Shown: positions 1-7,635 of the stretch, piece by piece
Position numbering within the stretch: the stretch's first letter is position 1
Layout of the letters: every line of letters starts with the position of its first letter
Source of the DNA: Mycobacterium sp. ITM-2016-00317
GTDB lineage: Bacteria; Actinomycetota; Actinomycetes; Mycobacteriales; Mycobacteriaceae
NCBI RefSeq assembly: GCF_002968295.1
Contig: NZ_CP134399.1
Span: 558,001-622,000 of the forward strand
Direction: 5' to 3'
Length of the DNA: 64,000 nt
The notes under the pieces: generated by a model
The model's database searches: none
What the model was told of the DNA's origin: nothing
What the model saw: the letters and a program-made list of their open reading frames with translations, nothing else
Position numbers and translations under genes: made by a program

Positions 1-368
1 GCTGGGAGGGCCTGGCACCGGGCGCGCCCTACGAGCTGAGGTTCGACGGTGGCACCGACATGGCCGCATTCGCCGACGGGGTGTGCGCGGATCTCGGCCG
101 GACGCTCTCGGCGATCGAAAGCATCGAGACGACAAGGCATCTGGTCGAGTACGCCGTCGAGAACAACCTGCTGATCGCGTACGAGACCACCTGCTGCTAC
201 CTCGCGGCCGCCGGCGACATGGACACCCTGACCCGCTATGTCGGGCTGTTGCACCGCGTTTTCGGCGATCAGGAGCGGTGGGCGATCTTCAGCAGCCGGA
301 TCGGCGACGCGGTCGGTCCCCGCGCGTCGGCACTGTCGGCGCGCGGTCTTCTTACTGCCGGTAGCTGA
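1..368 (+). CDS. Hypothetical protein, C-terminal part only
   Basis: The reading frame is open from the first bases of the window (codons in phase with position 3) and ends with TGA at 366-368, so the gene probably starts upstream; an internal ATG at 60 could also serve as a start. The visible part is about 121 residues, soluble in appearance, with no membrane segment or signal peptide. It has a Cys-Cys pair (ETTCCYLAAAG) in a helical stretch and I do not recognise the family. Its last 17 bases overlap the end of the convergent aminotransferase gene. Codon use is typical of the window. Confidence 0.55.
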   Translation, partial: WEGLAPGAPYELRFDGGTDMAAFADGVCADLGRTLSAIESIETTRHLVEYAVENNLLIAYETTCCYLAAAGDMDTLTRYVGLLHRVFGDQERWAIFSSRIGDAVGPRASALSARGLLTAGS

Positions 369-1620
369 CCAGGAAGTTGCCGAGCCGCTCGATGGCCGCG
401 GTCAGGTCGCGGGCCCACGGCAGCGTCACGATCCGCAAATGATCGGGTGTGGGCCAATTGAATCCGGTGCCCTGGACCACCAGGATTTTCTCCTGCAGCA
501 GCAGGTCGAGAACGAGTTGCTCGTCGTCGGCGATGTCGTAGACCTCGGGGTCCAGACGCGGGAACGCATACAGCGCACCCCGCGGCTTCACGCAGGACAC
601 CCCGGGGATCTCGTTGAGCTTCTCCCACGCGACGTCGCGCTGCTCGAGTAGTCGCCCACCGGGCAGCACCAGGTCATCGATGCTCTGATGACCACCCAGC
701 GCCACCTGAATCGCATGCTGGGCAGGCACATTCGGGCACAGGCGCATGTTGGCCAGCAAGCTGATGCCCTCGATGAAACTGCTGGCGTGTTCCTTGGGGC
801 CGGTGATCACCAGCCACCCGGAGCGGTAACCGGCCACCCGGTAGGCCTTGGACAGTCCGTTGAACGTCAACGTCAGCAGGTCCGGCGCCACCGAGGCCAG
901 CGAGACGTGCTCGGCGTCGTCGTAGAGGATCTTGTCGTAGATCTCGTCGGCCAGCAGCAGCAGTTGATGCTTGCGCGCCAGGTCGGCGATCTGGGTGAGG
1001 ACCTCGCGGCTGTACACCGCGCCGGTCGGGTTGTTCGGGTTGATCACCACGATCGCCTTCGTGCGGTCGGTGATCTTCGACTCGATGTCGGCGACGTCGG
1101 GGTTCCAACCCTGCGTCTCGTCGCAGAGGTAGTGCACCGGGGTGCCGCCGGCCAGTGACGTGCACGCGGTCCACAGCGGATAGTCCGGCGCCGGGATCAA
1201 CACCTGGTCCCCGTTGTCCAGCAGGGCCTGCAGGGTCATCTGGATCAGCTCGGAGACGCCGTTGCCGAGGTACACGTCGTCAATGTCGAACCGGGGGAAG
1301 CCGTCGACGAGTTCGTAGCGGGTGAACACCGCGCGGCGGGCGCTGACGATGCCCTTGGAGTCCGAGTAGCCCTGCGCGTGGGGCAGCGCGGCGATGATGT
1401 CGCGCATGATCACGTCGGGGGCCTCGAACCCGAACGGAGCGGGGTTGCCGATGTTGAGCTTGAGGATGCGGTGGCCTTCGGCCTCCAGCCTGTTGGCGTG
1501 CTCGTGCACCGGGCCGCGGATCTCGTAGAGGACGTCCTGCAGCTTGCTCGACTGTGTGAACTCACGCTGACGCACGTGCTGGCCGCCGCCGGTCTGCCAC
1601 GGCGCCTGATGGGTACTCAC
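352..1620 (-). CDS. aspC: PLP-dependent aminotransferase, alanine/aspartate type
   Basis: Class I fold-type I aminotransferase of about 422 residues, orthologous in sequence and length to the M. tuberculosis Rv0337c product named AspC, a group that functions as alanine aminotransferase (pyruvate/glutamate to alanine/2-oxoglutarate). Visible features are the substrate-arm motif NIGNPAPFGFEAPD, NPNNPTGAVYS, the PLP-ring aspartate in LLADEIYDKI, and the Schiff-base lysine in FNGLSKAYRVAGYRSGW (about Lys258). I place the start at GTG 1620 because homology begins near there; an ATG at 1683 adds a non-conserved 21-residue leader. It lies downstream of etfD on the same strand. Confidence 0.93.
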   Translation of the reverse strand: MSTHQAPWQTGGGQHVRQREFTQSSKLQDVLYEIRGPVHEHANRLEAEGHRILKLNIGNPAPFGFEAPDVIMRDIIAALPHAQGYSDSKGIVSARRAVFTRYELVDGFPRFDIDDVYLGNGVSELIQMTLQALLDNGDQVLIPAPDYPLWTACTSLAGGTPVHYLCDETQGWNPDVADIESKITDRTKAIVVINPNNPTGAVYSREVLTQIADLARKHQLLLLADEIYDKILYDDAEHVSLASVAPDLLTLTFNGLSKAYRVAGYRSGWLVITGPKEHASSFIEGISLLANMRLCPNVPAQHAIQVALGGHQSIDDLVLPGGRLLEQRDVAWEKLNEIPGVSCVKPRGALYAFPRLDPEVYDIADDEQLVLDLLLQEKILVVQGTGFNWPTPDHLRIVTLPWARDLTAAIERLGNFLVSYRQ

Positions 1621-1729
1621 GACGACGATTCTCCCACGCGGGGCCAAGCCAATTTCTCGACGTGACACCCCGTCAGACAGCAAGGCCGCCGTCGCGGGTG
1701 CGACGGCGGCCTCGTTGTTCCGACGGTGG

Positions 1730-4700
1730 TTAGCGCTTGCCCGGGCGGCGGGCGCCCTTGGCGATGCCGAGCCCCTTCACCGGGGGCTCGTCGCCCACGA
1801 CGCGCGCGTCGCTGTCGCTCGACCCGTTGGACGACGGGGCCGTCACCTCAGGCTCCGCCTCCGGTTCGGGCTGGGCCTGGGCTTCGGGCTGGGGTTCAGC
1901 CACGGGCTCGGGCTCGGGCTTGGCTGCCGGTGCCTTCTTCTTGGCGCCCGGCCGGCGTGCGCCTGCGGCGATACCCAGGCCCTTGACCTCGGGTTCCGGC
2001 TTGGTTTCCAGCCCGCGGTCGGAATCGGCGGTGTCGGGCGCTTCGGTGCCCGCGTTCGCCTGGTCCGGGTCCACGTTGGGCGGCTGGACCACAGTTCCCG
2101 CACCCTCGTTCGGCGACGCCGTCTTGGCCGGTGCCTTCTTGGCGCCCGGGCGGCGGGCGCCCGAGGCGATGCCCAGACCCTTGACCTCGGGTTCGGGCTT
2201 CGCGGGTGCCTCAGGTGTGGCCTCGGCAGGGGCGGCTGCCGGCGCAGCTGCTGCCGCCGGTGCCTTCTTGGCGCCGGGACGCTTCGCGCCGCCCGCGATG
2301 CCCAGGCCCTTGACCTCCGGCTCGGCCTTGGCCGGCGCCTCGGCGGCAGGAGCGGACTCGGCTGCCGGCGCGGCAGCGGCCTTCTTGGCTCCCGGACGCT
2401 TGGCACCTCCGGCGAGGCCCAGCCCCTTGGCCGGAGCAGCCGCGGCGGGCTTGTCCTCGGCCGGGGCCGCGGCGGCTTTCTTGGCTCCCGGACGCTTGGC
2501 ACCTCCGGCGAGGCCCAGCCCCTTGGCCGGAGCAGCCGCGGCGGGCTTGTCCTCTGCGGGAGCCTCGGCCTCCGCGGGTGCGGCGGCCTCGGCCTGCGCC
2601 TCGTCCTCCTCGACCTCCGGTTCGGCGACCTCGGTGGGCGCCTCCGCCGCGATCCGGGCCGCACGCTCCTCGGCTTCCTTTGCCGCGGTGCCCTTTTCGG
2701 GCAGCGTGAAGGTGCTCTTGTCCAGCGAGCCGAGCAGCAGCTGCGCGACGTCGAGGACCTCGACCTTCTCGATGTCGCGGGTGGCGGCCACGTCGTCGAC
2801 GCCGTCGGTGATCATCACGCGGCAGAACGGGCAGCCGGTCGCGATCGCCGAAGCGCCGGTGTCGATGGCCTCCTCGGTGCGCTCGGTGTTGACGCGCTTG
2901 CCGATGTGCTCTTCCATCCACATCCGGGCGCCGCCGGCGCCGCAGCACAGGCCGCGGTCGGCGTGCCGGGGCATCTCGGTCAGCTTCGCGCCCGAGGCCC
3001 CGATCAGCTCACGCGGCGCCGAGTACTCCTTGTTGTGGCGGCCGAGGTAGCAGGGGTCGTGGTAGGTGATGTCCTGACCGTTCGGGCTGCTGTCGGTGGA
3101 GGTGACGGGCACCAGCTTCTTGTCCCGGACCAGCCGGTTGAGCAGCTGGGTGTGGTGCAGCACGGTGTAGTTGCCGCCGACCTGCGGGTACTCGCGGCCC
3201 AGGGTGTTGAAGCAGTGCGGGCAGGTGACGACGACCTTGCGGTCTACCCGCTCCACGCCCTCGAACAGCTCGTTGAGGGTCTCGACGTTCTGCGCGGCCA
3301 GCTGCTGGAACAGGAACTCGTTGCCCGAGCGGCGGGCGGAGTCGCCGTTGCAGGTCTCGCCCTCGCCGAGCACCAGGAACTTCACCCCGGCCGCCGAGAG
3401 CAGCTCGGCGACGGCCTTGGTGGTCTTCTTCGCGCGGTCCTCGTAGGCGCCGGCGCAACCCACCCAGAACAGGTACTCGTAGCCGTCGAAGGACTCGACG
3501 TCCTTGCCGTAGACCGGCACGTCGAAGTCGACCTCGTCGATCCAGTTGGTGCGCTCCTTGGAGTTCTGGCCCCACGGGTTGCCCTTGTTCTCCAGGTTCT
3601 TGAACAGCACGCCGAGCTCACCGGGGAACTCGGACTCCATCATCACCTGGTAGCGGCGCATGTCGACGATGTGGTCGATGTGCTCGATGTCGACCGGGCA
3701 CTGCTCGACGCACGCGCCGCACGTGGTGCACGACCACAGCACGTCGGGGTCGATGACGCCGCCCTGCTCGAGGGTGCCGACCAGCGGGCGGGTCGCCTGC
3801 AGCGGCGAATCGGCCGGGATGCGCTCGAAACCGGACTCCGGGACGTGCTCGTGCGAGTGCTTCTCGCTGTGCTTCTCGCCGCGCAGCTCCTCGCCGAGAC
3901 CGCCTTCCGGCGTGTTCTCCAGCGGGCTCTCCTTGTCACCGAGGATGTACGGCGCCTTCGCGAACAGGTGATCGCGCAGGTTCATGATCACGAGCTTGGG
4001 CGACAACGGCTTTCCGGTGTTCCAGGCCGGGCACTGCGACTGGCAACGACCGCACTCCGTGCAGGTCGTCATGTCGAGGTAGCCCTTCCAGGTGAAGTCC
4101 TCGATCTTGCCGCGGCCCAGCACGGCGTCCTCGGCGGGATCCTCGAAGTCGACGACCTCGCCCTTGGACTCCACGGGCAGCAGCGGGCCCAGCGCGTTGG
4201 GCATGCGCTTGAACGTGACGTTGACCGGGGCCAGACCGATGTGCAGGTGCTTGGAGTGCAGCACGATCAGCAGGAAGACCAGCATGACCGCGATGTGGCC
4301 GAGCAGCGCGATCGTCTCGATCCACTCGTTGGCGGTGTGCCCGAGCGGACTCATGAGCCAGCCCATGGCGTGCGAGAAGAACGCACCGTTGCCGTAGGGC
4401 AGGTTGCCGACGACGGCGGCCGCGCCACGGACCAGGGCGTAGGTCCAGATGACGTTGAAGATCATGAACAGGATCAGCCAGGCACCGCCGGTGTGGCTGC
4501 CGTAGAACCGGGAGTCGCGGCCGTGCTTCTTCGGCTCGCGCACGATGCGGATGATCGCGAACGTGATGATGCCGAGCAGCACCGCGACGGCGAAGAAGTC
4601 CTGCAGGAAGCCGAGCACATCCCAGCGACCGACCAGCGGGATGTGGAAGTCGTGGTCGACGAGGAGGCCGAAGGCTTCCAGGTAGACGGTGGCCAGGACG

Positions 4701-4954
4701 AAGAAGCCCCACATCGTGAAGAAGTGCGCGATGCCGGGAATGGACCAGCGCAGCAGGCGGGTTTGCCCGAAGACCTCTTCGAATTGCGTGGTGATGCGTT
4801 TCTTCAGGTCGTCTTTGCGGTTGTTGCCCTCGCTGAGAGGCTGGCCCGAGCGGATCAGCTTCGTCAGGAAGAGGACGCGCTTGACGGCGAAGACGCCGAC
4901 GACGGCGATCATCAGGACCCCGGCGACGATCCTGATCAACATCTGCGTATCCAC
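1730..4954 (-). CDS. etfD: EtfD-type membrane Fe-S oxidoreductase (ETF to menaquinone) with repeat-rich tail
   Basis: Large HdrD/GlpC-like membrane dehydrogenase. Residues 1 to about 240 contain several hydrophobic helices of the respiratory-nitrate-reductase gamma type. Two [4Fe-4S] motifs follow (CTECGRCQSQCP near residue 300, CTTCGACVEQCP near 405), then two CCG-type domains (CPHCFNTLGREYP, DPCYLGRHNKEY, CCGAGGARMW). The M. tuberculosis orthologue Rv0338c is reported to pass electrons from the electron-transfer flavoprotein of fatty-acid beta-oxidation into the respiratory chain. At 1074 residues this protein is about 190 longer than my memory of Rv0338c (882). The excess is an Ala/Pro/Glu/Lys tail from about residue 740 containing six copies of a KGLGxAxGAxRPGAKK element. 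Start is GTG 4954 with GGAGG seven bases upstream. Confidence 0.92.
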   Translation of the reverse strand: MDTQMLIRIVAGVLMIAVVGVFAVKRVLFLTKLIRSGQPLSEGNNRKDDLKKRITTQFEEVFGQTRLLRWSIPGIAHFFTMWGFFVLATVYLEAFGLLVDHDFHIPLVGRWDVLGFLQDFFAVAVLLGIITFAIIRIVREPKKHGRDSRFYGSHTGGAWLILFMIFNVIWTYALVRGAAAVVGNLPYGNGAFFSHAMGWLMSPLGHTANEWIETIALLGHIAVMLVFLLIVLHSKHLHIGLAPVNVTFKRMPNALGPLLPVESKGEVVDFEDPAEDAVLGRGKIEDFTWKGYLDMTTCTECGRCQSQCPAWNTGKPLSPKLVIMNLRDHLFAKAPYILGDKESPLENTPEGGLGEELRGEKHSEKHSHEHVPESGFERIPADSPLQATRPLVGTLEQGGVIDPDVLWSCTTCGACVEQCPVDIEHIDHIVDMRRYQVMMESEFPGELGVLFKNLENKGNPWGQNSKERTNWIDEVDFDVPVYGKDVESFDGYEYLFWVGCAGAYEDRAKKTTKAVAELLSAAGVKFLVLGEGETCNGDSARRSGNEFLFQQLAAQNVETLNELFEGVERVDRKVVVTCPHCFNTLGREYPQVGGNYTVLHHTQLLNRLVRDKKLVPVTSTDSSPNGQDITYHDPCYLGRHNKEYSAPRELIGASGAKLTEMPRHADRGLCCGAGGARMWMEEHIGKRVNTERTEEAIDTGASAIATGCPFCRVMITDGVDDVAATRDIEKVEVLDVAQLLLGSLDKSTFTLPEKGTAAKEAEERAARIAAEAPTEVAEPEVEEDEAQAEAAAPAEAEAPAEDKPAAAAPAKGLGLAGGAKRPGAKKAAAAPAEDKPAAAAPAKGLGLAGGAKRPGAKKAAAAPAAESAPAAEAPAKAEPEVKGLGIAGGAKRPGAKKAPAAAAAPAAAPAEATPEAPAKPEPEVKGLGIASGARRPGAKKAPAKTASPNEGAGTVVQPPNVDPDQANAGTEAPDTADSDRGLETKPEPEVKGLGIAAGARRPGAKKKAPAAKPEPEPVAEPQPEAQAQPEPEAEPEVTAPSSNGSSDSDARVVGDEPPVKGLGIAKGARRPGKR
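2382..2554 (-). repeat. Perfect 77-bp direct repeat inside etfD tail
   Basis: Positions 2382-2458 and 2478-2554 are identical over 77 bases, a period of 96 bases (32 codons). They encode two of the six KGLG(L/I)AxGA(K/R)RPGAKK elements; the other four, toward the C-terminus, are diverged. The perfect identity suggests a recent duplication or ongoing homogenisation. Confidence 0.9.
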
Positions 4955-4973
4955 GCGTGCCTCCGGTTTTCTT

Positions 4974-5014
4974 GTTACCCGCGGGTAACTTACAGTATGT
5001 TACTAGTCGGTAAC
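4974..5014 (-). promoter_or_regulatory. Two dyad-symmetric operator candidates upstream of etfD
   Basis: GTTACCCGCGGGTAAC (4974-4989) is a perfect 16-base palindrome. GTTACTAGTCGGTAAC (4999-5014) repeats the same GTTAC-N6-GTAAC arms 25 bases away. Both lie 20 to 60 bases upstream of the etfD start, where a repressor would cover the promoter. Arm size and spacing are typical of TetR-family operators; the regulator is not identified, and a fatty-acid-catabolism regulator is an inference from etfD function. Confidence 0.6.
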
Positions 5015-5095
5015 TTTAGCTCGGTGCCTGCTCATAGTTACATCCACCGGGGAAACGGCGCTACAAAGGCTGACCTAACCCGGGAATCGGAGCGG

Positions 5096-7627
5096 TCAGT
5101 CGCGGTCCGGCGAGTCCATCAGCGCGCGCAGCATCGAGAGCAACTCGGAGCGGGATTCGGCGCCCAGCCGCCGCCGGATTCGGGCCACGTGATGCTCGAC
5201 GGTCTTCGCCGAGATGAACAGATGCGACCCGATATCGCGATACGGCAGGCCTTGCAGGAGCAGTTCGGCGACCTCGCGCTCCCGGTCGGACAGGTGTGCT
5301 GCGGCGGGCCGCGCCGGCCGCGGGGGTGCCGCGGCGGCGGCGGCGGATTCGCCGTCGGATGCGGTGTCCGGCACGTCCGCGGCGACGGTGTGTTTCAGGT
5401 CGCGGGCCAGCTGCAGCATCGCCTGCGAGATGCGCGGGTCGTCGGTCTGGAGGGCGGCCTGTCCGGCCAGCCGGGTCGCGTCCCAGGTGTGGCCGAACTG
5501 TGTGAGCGCGCGGGCGGCGGCCGTGACCTCGTCCACCTCCACCTGGTTGGCCAGCACCTTGAGCCAGGTCCGGCCCGCGGTGGCCAGCGCGCGGGCGAAG
5601 GGAGAGTGCGGCGCCGCGGCGGTCAGCGCCTGCCCGTGCGGGGCCACCGCGTCGGGTGCATTGGCGAGGATGCCCGCGTGGACGCCGGCCCAGTGCAGCG
5701 GCACCGCCCACAGCACCGGATCGCCGAGCGCGCCGAGCAGCGCGAACAGCTCGTCGAGGACGTGGCGCAGCCGGTCGACTTGGCGCATCCGCGCCGCGGC
5801 GATCCAGAGCTCGCCCACCGGCAGCACCATGAACACGTCGACCGAGCACTCGGCGAGCACCTCCACGGCCGAATACCAGTGCTTCTGCATCGCGCCGCTG
5901 TCACCCGCGCGCCGCGCCACCCCGGTCTGCAGCGCCGCGGCCCACAGCGCGTCGCGGCGGTGCGGATCGGCCACCCCGCCCGGCCGCGCTGCGGCGGCCG
6001 CGGCGTGCAGCCGGCCGTCCTGCATGGAGGCCCAGCCCTGCAGCAGCCGGTGCCGCAGCGTGACGAACGCGACATCCGCCGGCGGGCGCTGGGCATCGGC
6101 GTGCACGGCGCGCCCGGCCACACTGCGGGCACGCACCGGATCGCCGGCGTGCAGCGCGGCCAGCGTCACCAGCGCGGCAGGGGAGTCGGGCAGGGTGGTG
6201 GCCAGGCCCAGGTCGGTGCCGAGGGCCTGACTCAACTTCGCGACCGCAACGGGATAGGGCTGCGCCAGCGTCATCACCAAGCCGTCGGTGAGGCCGGCCG
6301 CCGCCCGGGCGGTCGAGGTCGGTGGGCCCGGAGCAGGCGTGGCGGCGACGGTCCGGGCCGCCGCGGCGTCGCCCGCCGCGACAGCCGCGATGGTGGCCGC
6401 GGCGCCCAGCACCGCATCGGGGACCGGCCCGAGCCAGCCGAACAGCCCGTGCGCCTGTGCCGCGCTGCCGTCGTGCAGCGCGATACTCGCCGCGATCCGG
6501 ACCGCCGCGGCCCGTTCGCCCGGGTCGGGGGCGCTCAGCAGGTCGTCGGCGATCCGGCCTGCGGTGGCACAGTCCCCGGTCAGCGCCAGCGCGTCGGCCA
6601 GCTGCGCACTCGAGGTCGTCGCGCCGGCGTCGGCCGCGGCCCGGTACAGGCGCGCGGTGCGGGCCGGATGGTCGCGGGCGTGGGCGGCCAGATCACCCAG
6701 CGCGGCGGCCAGCCGTTCGTCACGCAGCCCGTGCTCGGCCAGCCGCAGGGCCAGATCGGCTGTCAGCGTCCGCAATTCGAGCTGGGACACCAGCACCGAC
6801 ACTTCGATGTCGTGATGTCTTGCCGCGCCGACGATCTGGGCCACCGCGTGGTGCATCGTGTGCCGAAATGCCTGCGGATGCGACGGCTCGATCAGCCCGC
6901 TGGCGCGGGCCTGGTCGACGCTGGCCAGCGCGTCCTCGGAGGGCAGGCGGAGTGCGGCGGCGACGTCGTCGGGGCCGAGATCGGCACTCAGCGACGCCAC
7001 CACGAACGTGTCCAGCAGGCGTTCGTCGCAGCCACGCAGCCGTTCGATGAGGCCGAACCGGGCCGCCCGGCGCATCGCCGCGTCGCCGTCGGCCGCCGAG
7101 GCGAGAACCGGCCGCAACAGGAACGGCAGCCCGGCCGTCGTGGACATCAACGCGCGCAGCAGTTCCGGCGTCGCCGGCACCCCGAGTGCGGCAGCGGAGA
7201 CCCGGCCGACCTCGACCGTGGGGAGAGGGCCCAGCGTCACGGCCGGCCGCTCACGTTCCAGCGCGGTGACGAGGTCGCGCAACGGCCGGTGGTGGGCCAG
7301 TGGTTGGGTGGCGATCACCACCGTCGCCGTCGGGTCGGCGACCAGTTCGGTGAGCTGTGCGAGTTCGGCGGCGTCGAGCAGGTGGGTGTCGTCGACCACC
7401 GTGGCGGCCTCGGCCGGGTCGCCGGACCCGCGCGGGCGCGACGACACAGGGCGCCCAGCCGCGCGCAACACCGCGCGCACCGCCGTCAGCACCGTGGACT
7501 TACCGGTGCCGACCCCGCCTGTGACGACGAGCTTGTGCGCCGCGTGCGGAGCTGTCTCGACCGCCGCGACGGCCTCCCGCGCTGCAGGGGGCAGATCGGT
7601 GTGTCGCGGCGTCGCCGGACCGGTCAT
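5096..7627 (-). CDS. iniR: MalT/LuxR-type ATPase regulator, IniR-like activator of iniBAC
   Basis: About 843 residues, matching Rv0339c (832). A P-loop (VVTGGVGTGKSTVL, near residues 33-46) and Walker B (VVDDTHLLD) form an NTPase domain, followed by a helical repeat (TPR-like) middle and a C-terminal LuxR helix-turn-helix (LSDREREVAELLLQG and ISAKTVEHHVARIRRRLG). Rv0339c has been described as IniR, a trehalose-responsive MalT-family regulator of iniBAC. The start is set at ATG 7627, eight bases after the stop of the Hsp70-like gene, indicating a two-gene unit; longer open frame upstream is antisense-like sequence inside that gene. Likely target sites are the ATTAGGGG boxes at 9545-9584 and 10242-10280. 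Confidence 0.85.
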   Translation of the reverse strand: MTGPATPRHTDLPPAAREAVAAVETAPHAAHKLVVTGGVGTGKSTVLTAVRAVLRAAGRPVSSRPRGSGDPAEAATVVDDTHLLDAAELAQLTELVADPTATVVIATQPLAHHRPLRDLVTALERERPAVTLGPLPTVEVGRVSAAALGVPATPELLRALMSTTAGLPFLLRPVLASAADGDAAMRRAARFGLIERLRGCDERLLDTFVVASLSADLGPDDVAAALRLPSEDALASVDQARASGLIEPSHPQAFRHTMHHAVAQIVGAARHHDIEVSVLVSQLELRTLTADLALRLAEHGLRDERLAAALGDLAAHARDHPARTARLYRAAADAGATTSSAQLADALALTGDCATAGRIADDLLSAPDPGERAAAVRIAASIALHDGSAAQAHGLFGWLGPVPDAVLGAAATIAAVAAGDAAAARTVAATPAPGPPTSTARAAAGLTDGLVMTLAQPYPVAVAKLSQALGTDLGLATTLPDSPAALVTLAALHAGDPVRARSVAGRAVHADAQRPPADVAFVTLRHRLLQGWASMQDGRLHAAAAAARPGGVADPHRRDALWAAALQTGVARRAGDSGAMQKHWYSAVEVLAECSVDVFMVLPVGELWIAAARMRQVDRLRHVLDELFALLGALGDPVLWAVPLHWAGVHAGILANAPDAVAPHGQALTAAAPHSPFARALATAGRTWLKVLANQVEVDEVTAAARALTQFGHTWDATRLAGQAALQTDDPRISQAMLQLARDLKHTVAADVPDTASDGESAAAAAAPPRPARPAAAHLSDREREVAELLLQGLPYRDIGSHLFISAKTVEHHVARIRRRLGAESRSELLSMLRALMDSPDRD

Positions 7628-7635
7628 CGCCGCGG

